From Pseudomonadota bacterium (lineage in GTDB: Bacteria; Pseudomonadota; Gammaproteobacteria; Steroidobacterales; Woeseiaceae), in contig JAKSCZ010000072.1 in assembly GCA_022360335.1 (NCBI GenBank), positions 1 through 6,224 of the forward strand: 6,224 bases of DNA, in the 5' to 3' direction. Made by a program: the position numbers and the translations under genes. Below are positions 1 to 6,055 of this stretch, piece by piece; position 1 is the stretch's first letter, and the number at the start of each line of letters is the position of its first letter. The notes beneath the pieces are model-generated. The model had not been told where the DNA came from and made no database searches. It saw only the letters and a list, made by a program, of their open reading frames with translations.

Positions 1-122
1 CCTCTCGACAGGTCGAAGCGCATCTGGTGGCCGAAGATACTCAGCGTACCCGTTCCCGTCCGATCCTCCTTGCGTGCGCCCGTGTCGCGAACGAGCCGCA
101 TCATGTCGAGGTATTGCTGCAT
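1..122 (-). CDS. thyA: Thymidylate synthase, N-terminal part (cut by window edge)
   Basis: Thymidylate synthase makes dTMP from dUMP in the cytoplasm, using 5,10-methylenetetrahydrofolate as methyl donor and reductant. Only the first 40 codons and two further bases are in the window. They read MQQYLDMMRLVRDTG..., then KEDRTGTGT (residues 18-26) and FGHQMRFDL (30-38). These match the conserved ThyA N-terminus. Arg21 corresponds to the family's dUMP-phosphate-binding arginine; the catalytic cysteine lies outside the window. The ATG at 120-122 sits one base after the lgt stop codon, and an AGGA about 8 bases upstream, inside the end of lgt, is a reasonable ribosome binding site. This spacing implies co-transcription and probable translational coupling with lgt, an arrangement common in gammaproteobacteria. 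The identification rests on a short but very distinctive segment. Confidence 0.95.
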   Translation of the reverse strand, partial: MQQYLDMMRLVRDTGARKEDRTGTGTLSIFGHQMRFDLSR

Positions 123-123
123 G

Positions 124-912
124 TCAGGTCCTGCCGGTCGAGCGATACGCCATGCCGAGCATGATAACCCCCGCCAGGATCATCGGCACGCACAACAACT
201 GGCCCGTCGTCAGCCAGTCGAAAGCCAGGTAGCCGCCGTCGCCCATGTGCGCATCGGGCACGCGGTAGAATTCGACGAAGAAGCGGAAGACGCCATAAAG
301 CAGGAAGAACAGCGCCGACACGGCCATGTACGGCCGCGGCTTCGACGAGTACCACCACAGGATCGCGAACAGCACGAAGCCTTCCAGCAGGGACTCGTAG
401 AGCTGCGACGGGTGCAGTACCCGGCCGTCGACGAGAAAGCCCCAGGGCACGTCCGTCGGCTTGCCCCAGAGTTCGCCGTTGATGAAGTTCCCGATGCGCC
501 CGAAGCCGAGACCGAGCGGCACGAGCGGTGCGACGAAGTCGGTCATGCGCCAGAGCGTGTGGCCGAGCCTGCGGCCGTACAGCCACATCGCGAGTATGAC
601 GCCGACCAGGCCCCCGTGAAACGACATGCCCCCCTCGGTGATCTTGAAGAGATACAGCGGGTCCGAGAAGAACTGCTGGGTTCCGTACACGAGCGCGTAA
701 CCGACGCGTGCGCCGACGATGACGCCGAGCATCGCATAGAAGACGAGATCGTCGACCTGCGCCCGGTCGATCGGCGAATCGGCGCGCCGGCAGCGCCTGG
801 CCGCCAGCAGCCAGGCGAGCAGGAAGCCGACGACGTACATGAGCCCGTACCAGCGAACGGCCAGTGGTCCGATCGAGAAGATGATCGGGTCGATCTCGGG
901 GTACTTCAGCAT
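124..912 (-). CDS. lgt: Phosphatidylglycerol--prolipoprotein diacylglyceryl transferase
   Basis: This inner-membrane enzyme carries out the first step of lipoprotein maturation. It transfers diacylglycerol from phosphatidylglycerol to the lipobox cysteine thiol of prolipoproteins. The protein has 262 residues, slightly shorter than the E. coli enzyme. Seven hydrophobic segments are visible, at roughly 10-38, 55-75, 94-113, 123-138, 176-189, 198-215 and 238-256. Family hallmarks are GGMSFHGG (94-101) with His99, the Lgt signature GRIGNFINGELWG (138-150) with Arg139, Asn142 and Glu147, HPSQLYE (167-173), and YGVFRFFVEF (206-215) with Arg210 and Glu214. By alignment from memory these correspond to E. 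coli His103, Arg143, Asn146, Glu151, Arg239 and Glu243. The ATG at 910-912 is chosen because family similarity begins there (MLKYPEIDPIIFSIGP); the frame stays open upstream, but that stretch overlaps the divergent gene. The ribosome binding site is weak (GGGCGAG). The gene leads directly into thyA. Confidence 0.97.
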   Translation of the reverse strand: MLKYPEIDPIIFSIGPLAVRWYGLMYVVGFLLAWLLAARRCRRADSPIDRAQVDDLVFYAMLGVIVGARVGYALVYGTQQFFSDPLYLFKITEGGMSFHGGLVGVILAMWLYGRRLGHTLWRMTDFVAPLVPLGLGFGRIGNFINGELWGKPTDVPWGFLVDGRVLHPSQLYESLLEGFVLFAILWWYSSKPRPYMAVSALFFLLYGVFRFFVEFYRVPDAHMGDGGYLAFDWLTTGQLLCVPMILAGVIMLGMAYRSTGRT

Positions 913-958
913 GGGGTGCGGCTCGCCCGGTCTGCAAAGACGGTATGATAAAGAATCT
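913..958. promoter_or_regulatory. Divergent promoter region between lgt and the DUF255 gene
   Basis: The start codons of lgt (minus) and the DUF255 gene (plus) are 46 bases apart, so this short stretch and the edges of both genes must carry both promoters. It includes an AT-richer patch at about 944-958. On the plus strand TATGAT (944-949) resembles a sigma70 -10 box. It would place transcription start at about 955-957, only a few bases before the ATG at 959, but there is no convincing -35 box 16-18 bases upstream. On the minus strand the same patch reads TATCAT, a poorer -10 candidate for lgt. The location follows from gene layout; the individual boxes are weak. Confidence 0.35.
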
Positions 959-2989
959 ATGCCGAATCGTCTCGCCCGGGAATCCAGCCCGTACCTCAAG
1001 CAGCATGCCGACAACCCCGTGGACTGGTATCCCTGGGGCGACGACGCGTTTGCGCTCGCCCGGACGACGGGCAAACCCGTGCTCCTGTCGATCGGCTACT
1101 CCGCGTGTCACTGGTGTCACGTCATGGCGCACGAGTCGTTCGAGGACGACGCGACGGCCGAGCTCATGAATGCGCTCTATGTCAACGTCAAGGTCGATCG
1201 CGAGGAGCGCCCCGACGTCGACAGGGTCTACCAGACCGCGCACCAGCTGATCACCCGGCGTTCCGGCGGCTGGCCGTTGACGATGTTCCTCGATGCCGAC
1301 GACCGGCGTCCGTTCTTCGGCGGCACCTACTTTCCGAAGGACGCACGCCACGGCATGCCGGCATTCGGCGAGTTGCTCAGCAACGTCGCGACCTACTACG
1401 ACGCGAAACGCGACGAGATCCGGCAGCAGAACGCTGGCCTGCTCGACGTGTTCGACCGGCTCGCGCCGGCGGCGGTCGACGCCGGCCATGCATTGACCCC
1501 GACGCCGCTGCAGGCGGCGCGCGAGCACTTCGAGCGGAATCTCGACCGCGAGTACGGCGGCTTCGGCGGCGCGCCGAAGTTCCCGCACCCGACGACGATC
1601 GACCGCCTGCTGCGGCACTGGCGTGCAACGGCAAAAGACGCGGAGCCCGACGTCGAAGCCCTGTTCATGGGGGCGCTGACCCTGACACGTATGGCCGAGG
1701 GCGGCCTGTTCGACCACGTCGGCGGCGGCTTCTACCGCTACTCGGTCGATCGCTCCTGGCAGATACCGCATTTCGAGAAGATGCTGTACGACAACGGCCC
1801 GCTGCTCGCAATCTACGCACAGGCCGCCATTGCGACGGGGGATCGGCTTTTCGCCGACGCGGCCAGCGCGACGGCCGGCTGGATGCTGGCCGACATGCGC
1901 GGCGATAACGGCGGCTTCTATGCCACACGCGACGCCGATTCGGAAGGTCGCGAGGGCCTCTATTACCTGTGGGACCCGGACGAGGTCCGGGAATTGCTCG
2001 GTGACGACTACGCGCTCTTCGCGCGGCGATTCGGTCTCGACGCCACCGCCAATTTCGAGGGCCGCTGGCACCTGAGCGTTCGCCGGCAGGTGACCGGGGA
2101 CGAGGCCGCCGTCATCGAGGCGGCGAAGAAAACGCTTCTCGAACGGCGGCTGAAACGCGTACCGCCGGCGCGCGACGAGAAACAGCTGACGTCCTGGAAC
2201 GCACTGGCCGTCCGCGGGCTCGCGGTCGCGGGGCGCGCGCTCGGGCGGTCGGACCTCGTGGACGCGGCCTGCGACGCGTTGGAGTTTCTGCGGACGACGA
2301 TGATCGTGGACGGGCGCTTGCTCGCAAGCCACAAGGACGGCCAAACGCGCTTCGCGGCCTACCTCGACGATCACGCGTTCCTGCTCGATGCGCTGCTCGA
2401 ACTGCTGCAGGCGCGCTGGAGCGGAAAGCGTCTGGCATTCGCGATCGAGATAGCCGAGCTGCTGCTCGGGCACTTCGAGGACCCTGACGACGGCGGGTTC
2501 TGGTTCACGGCGGACGACGCCGAGCGGCTCATTCACCGGTCGAAGCCGCTGGCCGACGAGGCCGTCCCGTCCGGTAACGGCATCGCCGCGTACGCTTTGC
2601 AGCGGCTCGGGTTCCTGCTCGGCGAAACACGCTATCTCGATGCGGCCGAGCGGACCCTGCGCGCCGCCTGGCGCGCGATGGAGGAATACCCGCAGGGACA
2701 CGTCAGCCTGCTCACGGCGCTCGAGGAATACCTCGAGCATCCCGAGATCGTCGTCATCCGCGGCGACGGCGACGAGATTTCACGCTGGCGCGATTCGGCA
2801 GCGAGAATCTACGCGCCGCGCCGGCTCGTGTTTGCCATCCCGTCGGGCCAGCGGGACCTGCCCGGTGCGCTCGCCGAGCGCGCGCCCGTCGACGGCGGGA
2901 CCGTTGCGTACCTTTGCCTCGGCACCCACTGCGAGTTGCCGGTGACGACGTGGGAAGCGCTCGCCGAGCGCCTCGGCGGCATGCCGTGA
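959..2989 (+). CDS. DUF255 thioredoxin-like / YyaL (SPATA20-type) protein
   Basis: This is a 676-residue member of the family that includes B. subtilis YyaL and human SPATA20 (SSP411), close to the usual family length. The biochemical function is not established. The N-terminal thioredoxin-like domain (about 1-165) opens with the hallmark NRLARESSPYLKQHADNPVD and continues with YPWG (24-27), SACHWCHVM (48-56, CxxC Cys50/Cys53), GGWPL (103-107) and GGTYFP (121-126). The C-terminal part (about 185-640) is an alpha/alpha-barrel resembling N-acylglucosamine 2-epimerase and six-hairpin glycosidases. It carries GGFGGAPKFPHP (200-211), FDHVGGGFYRYSVD (251-264), PHFEKMLYDN (270-279) and DADSEG (325-330). 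A second cysteine pair, Cys653 and Cys658 (CLGTHC), sits near the C-terminus. No signal peptide is seen, so it is probably cytoplasmic. The start at 959 is set by the family N-terminus; the Shine-Dalgarno is poor (AAAGAA). It is divergent from lgt and convergent with the protease gene. Confidence 0.96.
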   Translation: MPNRLARESSPYLKQHADNPVDWYPWGDDAFALARTTGKPVLLSIGYSACHWCHVMAHESFEDDATAELMNALYVNVKVDREERPDVDRVYQTAHQLITRRSGGWPLTMFLDADDRRPFFGGTYFPKDARHGMPAFGELLSNVATYYDAKRDEIRQQNAGLLDVFDRLAPAAVDAGHALTPTPLQAAREHFERNLDREYGGFGGAPKFPHPTTIDRLLRHWRATAKDAEPDVEALFMGALTLTRMAEGGLFDHVGGGFYRYSVDRSWQIPHFEKMLYDNGPLLAIYAQAAIATGDRLFADAASATAGWMLADMRGDNGGFYATRDADSEGREGLYYLWDPDEVRELLGDDYALFARRFGLDATANFEGRWHLSVRRQVTGDEAAVIEAAKKTLLERRLKRVPPARDEKQLTSWNALAVRGLAVAGRALGRSDLVDAACDALEFLRTTMIVDGRLLASHKDGQTRFAAYLDDHAFLLDALLELLQARWSGKRLAFAIEIAELLLGHFEDPDDGGFWFTADDAERLIHRSKPLADEAVPSGNGIAAYALQRLGFLLGETRYLDAAERTLRAAWRAMEEYPQGHVSLLTALEEYLEHPEIVVIRGDGDEISRWRDSAARIYAPRRLVFAIPSGQRDLPGALAERAPVDGGTVAYLCLGTHCELPVTTWEALAERLGGMP

Positions 2990-2995
2990 GCGCGG

Positions 2996-5797
2996 CTACG
3001 AACCGAGATCGAAACGCCTCCAGCCGTTGTCGTCGCTGCGCCGGATCTCGTAGGCCGGCCAGTACTGGGTGTCGAGTTTCAGCGTGATCACCTCGGCCGT
3101 CCCGTTCCAGGTCTTGGTCTTGAGGCGCACCGATTCGCGATGACCGATACCCTTTACCGCTTCGACGAAAGCGCCCAGGTCCGGCGTCGGCGTCTCGTTG
3201 ACCTCGACGACGCGCCGTCCGGCCCAGAGTCCGTAACGAGTCGCGGGTGAGCCGTAGCTGAAATAGGCCACGTAGACACCGTCGGTCGAGACGCCGCGCT
3301 GCGCCGCCATCGCCCGATGCGGATCCTGGATCAGCGCTCCGGCCCAGGCGATCGCGCGCGTGATGCCCCGGCCGTCGAGTTTCGCGGTCTTGACCGGAAT
3401 TTCCATGACGTCGTCGTTACGCCATACCGTGACCGTCACCTCGGGTTTTTGCGCCGCATGCTCGAGCTCGCGGAACGACGTCACGACCTCGCCGTCGATG
3501 GCGAGCACCATGTCGCCGTTTTTCAGCACCTGCGAGGCGGGCGATCCTGCAACCAGGCGCATGATACTCAACGCGCGCCGCCGGACAGGGTTGTTCTCTT
3601 CCAGTCGCTCGACCCATTCCTCGTCGACACCCATCTTGCGGGCGGCGAAAAGCGGCGCGTAAACGAACTCGGCCTCCAGCGAATAGAAGGGCTTGCCGGC
3701 GCGGACCGTCTCGACGAACTGCTGCGCGACCTCGGAGCCGACGCCGCGATTGAATTGAGTCGTATCGCCGCCCGTCTGCACGGCGAAACTCGACCAGGTC
3801 GCGAGTACCTCGCCGCGCCGGTTGATCAGGACGCCGTCGACGTCCCCGGGCGCGTTGACCAGCGAAATACCCTCGATATTCGAGGCACGGAAGCGCAGCG
3901 TGCGCGACAGCGGCAGTATCAGCGGATCGACCGACGAAACCGTGCTTTGCTGGTGGACCAGCTGATGGTCGCCCTTGATGCCGACGACCCAGACTTCGTC
4001 GCCCGGCCGCAAGGTCTTCGTGTCGAACCTCGCTTCTTTCACGGGCGTATCGCCGATACTGGAGGGCTCGTAGGAAACGATCGCGTAGTTGTGAAGCGGG
4101 TGCAACTGCTCGACCTTGCCCTTGACTTCGAGCGAACCGGCGATCGTGATCGTCACGTCTCCGATCGCGATGGGCACGGTGTTGCGGTCGACGAGGACGT
4201 AGCCCCGCTCCTTGTCGACGATGAGCCCCGTGCCGTAGTAGTGGCGATCGGCGACGCCGGACAGCGTGTACGGCAGGTCGAACGTGACGACCACGAGCGA
4301 CGGAGCGATCGTGTTGACGATCGGGTCCTTGTACCGCGTCAGCCTCGTGCTGCCCGACTCGGGCGGCTCAGGCTCCGGCCCGGGCGCAAGGTCGCGGCAC
4401 GGCCAGACGCCGAGCGCATCGTCACGCGCGCAGCGCCGCGACGGGAACCAGATGCGATCCATTTCCAGCAGGCGCACGATCGAATTCTGCGGGTTCTCCA
4501 TCGTGACGTAGCGCACGAGCGCGCGCTCGCCGTCGGCGAGCTCGGCAAGCGCCGCTTCGAAATCGTCGAGATCGCCGATCGGCTCGCCCGCGATTTCGAC
4601 GATCACGGCGCCGCGCGGGATGGCCGCCCGCGACAGGATGTAGCCGGGGTTCGCGACGTACACGCCTTCGGCGGCGCGATTGTAGTGGCGGGCCTGCTGG
4701 TATGAGAGCCGGTTCACGATCGCGTCGCCGAACTCGAGATACTCGTCGGGCGTGATGGCGTGGAGATCGTCGACGCGGACCCGGGCAACGATACGCCGCC
4801 CGCCGCGTTCCAGCTGTATCTCGACGTCCTTGCCGACGTGACTGTCGAGCACGGCGCCGAGCGGCACGAACTCGGTGACGAGCTCACCGTTGACGCGGAT
4901 GAGAATATCGCCGGGCGCAAGAACGCCGGACGCCGGCGACCCGGGAATGACCTGTTCGACCGTCAGCATGCCCGTCTGTTGCGGCAACGCCCCGCGCGCG
5001 AGCTGCTCCGATTCCTCGGTCAGGCCGAGACGGCGCAGTTCATCGAACGGCTCGCTGCGAAACGTCGTCTGCAGGCTGCCGCGCGTGACGGCCTCGCCCT
5101 GCCGCAGCTTCGTGAGCGCTCGCTCGATCCGGTCGAGCGGCAGGAAAAAGCTGCTCGCGGCCGAGTTGTTCGCACCGGCGTTGAGCGCGACGACCTCGCC
5201 TTCGATGTTGACGACGGGCGAGCCCGACGAACCGCCGGACGTGCCCGATGCAGCCTGAAGGTAGAAGGTGTTGAAGTCGTTGTACTTGCCGCGGCCGTAG
5301 TCCGGCGCTTTCCGGTCGAGCCGTGCGATCGTCCCTGCAAGGATCGAGAGCTGCTCGCCCGCGTCGTTGCCGATGACGCGAATCTCCTTGCCGATGCCGG
5401 CGGCGTCCGGGGCGAGCGGCAGTTCGACCGGCTCGATGTACTTCAGATCGGCAGGGTCGTAGCGGAAGAACCCGAAGTCGTGGACCGGGTCCCGGTAGAC
5501 CGGCGTCAGCGCGACTTCCTCGTTGTTCCGAAACACGGCCTCGGCGATGACCGGCCCGGGCGTTACGACGTGGCGGTTGGTCAGGATCAGGCCGCGCTTC
5601 GCGTCCACGACGAATCCGGTCGCCTGACTCGACGCGTTCCATTCGGTATCGAACGCGCGCGTCGAATCGACCCGGATGGACACGACGCCCGACGAGATGC
5701 GCTCGAGCGTCTCGGTCCACTCGGTGTCGTCCGCCCCGATCGCCGGGACTCCCAGCGCCAATGCGGCCAGAGCCGCGAAAATCCTGCCGTATGTCAT
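2996..5797 (-). CDS. Exported double-unit HtrA-like serine protease with PDZ domains (Nma111/Deg7-like)
   Basis: The product has 933 residues. A probable Sec signal peptide (1-22, cut about after AIGA) implies a periplasmic protein, likely in quality control or regulated proteolysis. Protease unit 1 (about 27-232) has an intact trypsin-like triad: His76 in TNRHVV, Asp107 in DPVHDFGF, Ser191 in GGSSGSPVVN. PDZ-like modules follow at about 272-342 and, weaker, 376-440. A linker holds the only two cysteines, Cys456 and Cys467. Protease-like unit 2 (about 490-700) lacks the triad: Asn539 and Asn570 replace His and Asp, and the Ser loop reads GDVDG (651-655). Further PDZ-like modules lie at about 742-803 and 838-908. 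This order matches yeast nuclear Nma111 and plant DEG7 rather than standard DegP/DegQ of about 450 residues. GNDAGE, SILAG and APDYG are shared with Nma111, judged from memory. The ATG at 5795-5797 is favoured because the signal peptide follows it; the ribosome binding site is weak (CGGGAAC). A palindromic repeat ends 20 bases upstream. Confidence 0.93.
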   Translation of the reverse strand: MTYGRIFAALAALALGVPAIGADDTEWTETLERISSGVVSIRVDSTRAFDTEWNASSQATGFVVDAKRGLILTNRHVVTPGPVIAEAVFRNNEEVALTPVYRDPVHDFGFFRYDPADLKYIEPVELPLAPDAAGIGKEIRVIGNDAGEQLSILAGTIARLDRKAPDYGRGKYNDFNTFYLQAASGTSGGSSGSPVVNIEGEVVALNAGANNSAASSFFLPLDRIERALTKLRQGEAVTRGSLQTTFRSEPFDELRRLGLTEESEQLARGALPQQTGMLTVEQVIPGSPASGVLAPGDILIRVNGELVTEFVPLGAVLDSHVGKDVEIQLERGGRRIVARVRVDDLHAITPDEYLEFGDAIVNRLSYQQARHYNRAAEGVYVANPGYILSRAAIPRGAVIVEIAGEPIGDLDDFEAALAELADGERALVRYVTMENPQNSIVRLLEMDRIWFPSRRCARDDALGVWPCRDLAPGPEPEPPESGSTRLTRYKDPIVNTIAPSLVVVTFDLPYTLSGVADRHYYGTGLIVDKERGYVLVDRNTVPIAIGDVTITIAGSLEVKGKVEQLHPLHNYAIVSYEPSSIGDTPVKEARFDTKTLRPGDEVWVVGIKGDHQLVHQQSTVSSVDPLILPLSRTLRFRASNIEGISLVNAPGDVDGVLINRRGEVLATWSSFAVQTGGDTTQFNRGVGSEVAQQFVETVRAGKPFYSLEAEFVYAPLFAARKMGVDEEWVERLEENNPVRRRALSIMRLVAGSPASQVLKNGDMVLAIDGEVVTSFRELEHAAQKPEVTVTVWRNDDVMEIPVKTAKLDGRGITRAIAWAGALIQDPHRAMAAQRGVSTDGVYVAYFSYGSPATRYGLWAGRRVVEVNETPTPDLGAFVEAVKGIGHRESVRLKTKTWNGTAEVITLKLDTQYWPAYEIRRSDDNGWRRFDLGS

Positions 5798-5817
5798 GCG
5801 GTTCCCGGTTACTGCTG

Positions 5818-5943
5818 GCGTTCGGGGGAGATAAGGAATTAAGGGACAGTTACCTTATCTCCCCGAACTTTGACTGTATCGAAGCACAGAAGCTCCGCGG
5901 AGATAAGGTAACTGTCCCTTAATTCCTTATCTCCCCCGAACGC
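5818..5943. repeat. Perfect 45-bp inverted repeat with 36-bp spacer (MITE/REPIN-like element)
   Basis: The arms 5818-5862 and 5899-5943 are exact reverse complements over all 45 bases, around a 36-base spacer. Each arm is itself a hairpin unit: GGAGATAAGG and CCTTATCTCC pair across a 16-base loop containing AATTAAGGGACAGT. In the left arm the stem extends through GTTCG...CGAAC (5820-5836 with 5853-5868) with a one-base bulge. Two inverted copies of a small hairpin around a short spacer is the layout of REPIN-type and other non-autonomous palindromic elements, some of which are mobilised by REP-associated (Y1) transposases. No transposase or open frame lies inside, and no target-site duplication is visible at the ends. 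The structure is certain. The element class is inferred. A transcription-terminator role is unlikely because no T tract follows. Confidence 0.85.
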
Positions 5944-5953
5944 TCTATTTCAA
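5926..5953 (-). promoter_or_regulatory. Candidate promoter for the protease gene, straddling the element end
   Basis: On the minus strand TTGAAA (5953-5948) matches five of six bases of the sigma70 -35 box. Sixteen bases further, GATAAG (5931-5926) matches four of six bases of the -10 box. The -35 lies in unique flanking DNA and the -10 lies in the repeat arm. Transcription would start at about 5919, giving a leader of roughly 120 bases that contains most of the inverted repeat. This is a weak sequence match. The gene could also be read from gcvPB read-through. Confidence 0.22.
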
Positions 5954-5981
5954 CAGAATCAGGCGTTTGTGGCGAATACGC

Positions 5982-6055
5982 AGGTCACATTGGAGTGACT
6001 GTCACCGGGAGTTCGGGTGACTGTCAGCGCAATAAAACGGCGGTCGGAGGTCACT
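5982..6055. repeat. Cluster of short TGACTGTC / AGGTCAC repeats downstream of gcvPB
   Basis: GTGACTGTCA occurs twice in direct orientation, at 5995-6004 and 6017-6026. The first copy extends to the near-palindrome GTGACTGTCAC (5995-6005). GTCACC (6001-6006) and GGTGAC (6016-6021) can pair as a 6-bp stem with a 9-base loop. AGGTCAC occurs at 5982-5988 and again at 6048-6054, where it overlaps the gcvPB stop codon. The core resembles GGTAACTGTC in the right arm of the neighbouring inverted repeat, so this may be a decayed relative of that element. It could alternatively be an operator-like site. No T tract follows on the minus strand, so it does not look like an intrinsic terminator for gcvPB. 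Confidence 0.45.

Noticed and set aside
839..958. In-frame upstream extension of the DUF255 gene (ATG at 839)
   Set aside because: The conserved family N-terminus starts at the ATG at 959. The extra 40 residues have no family similarity and overlap the lgt coding region.
913..1074. In-frame upstream extension of lgt to an ATG at 1074
   Set aside because: The added 54 residues do not resemble Lgt and would overlap the divergent gene's conserved start. Family similarity begins at 912.
101..2740. A long open minus-strand frame running antisense to the DUF255 gene and through lgt
   Set aside because: It has Arg/Pro/Val-rich composition with no recognisable domain, and it overlaps two genes with clear family motifs. 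Long antisense frames are expected in GC-rich coding DNA.
2963..2986. GC-rich stem and the palindrome CGGCATGCCG near the end of the DUF255 gene as an intrinsic terminator
   Set aside because: Both lie inside the coding sequence and neither is followed by a T tract on either strand.
3317..4705. Plus-strand open frame of 462 codons antisense to the protease
   Set aside because: The translation is rich in Arg, Asp and Val without motifs. The opposite frame encodes a clear protease, so this is a codon-bias shadow.
4760..5842. Plus-strand open frame of 360 codons antisense to the protease N-terminus and entering the repeat
   Set aside because: It has the same shadow composition, no domain and no ribosome binding site of note. 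It ends inside the palindromic element by chance.
5818..5943. Inverted repeat as a bidirectional intrinsic terminator or as a CRISPR-like array
   Set aside because: No T tract follows on either strand, the hairpin is far longer than typical terminators, and only two inverted copies exist rather than regularly spaced direct repeats.
6001..6021. GTCACC/GGTGAC stem-loop as the gcvPB terminator
   Set aside because: The stem is only 6 bp and is followed by mixed sequence rather than a T tract on the minus strand.
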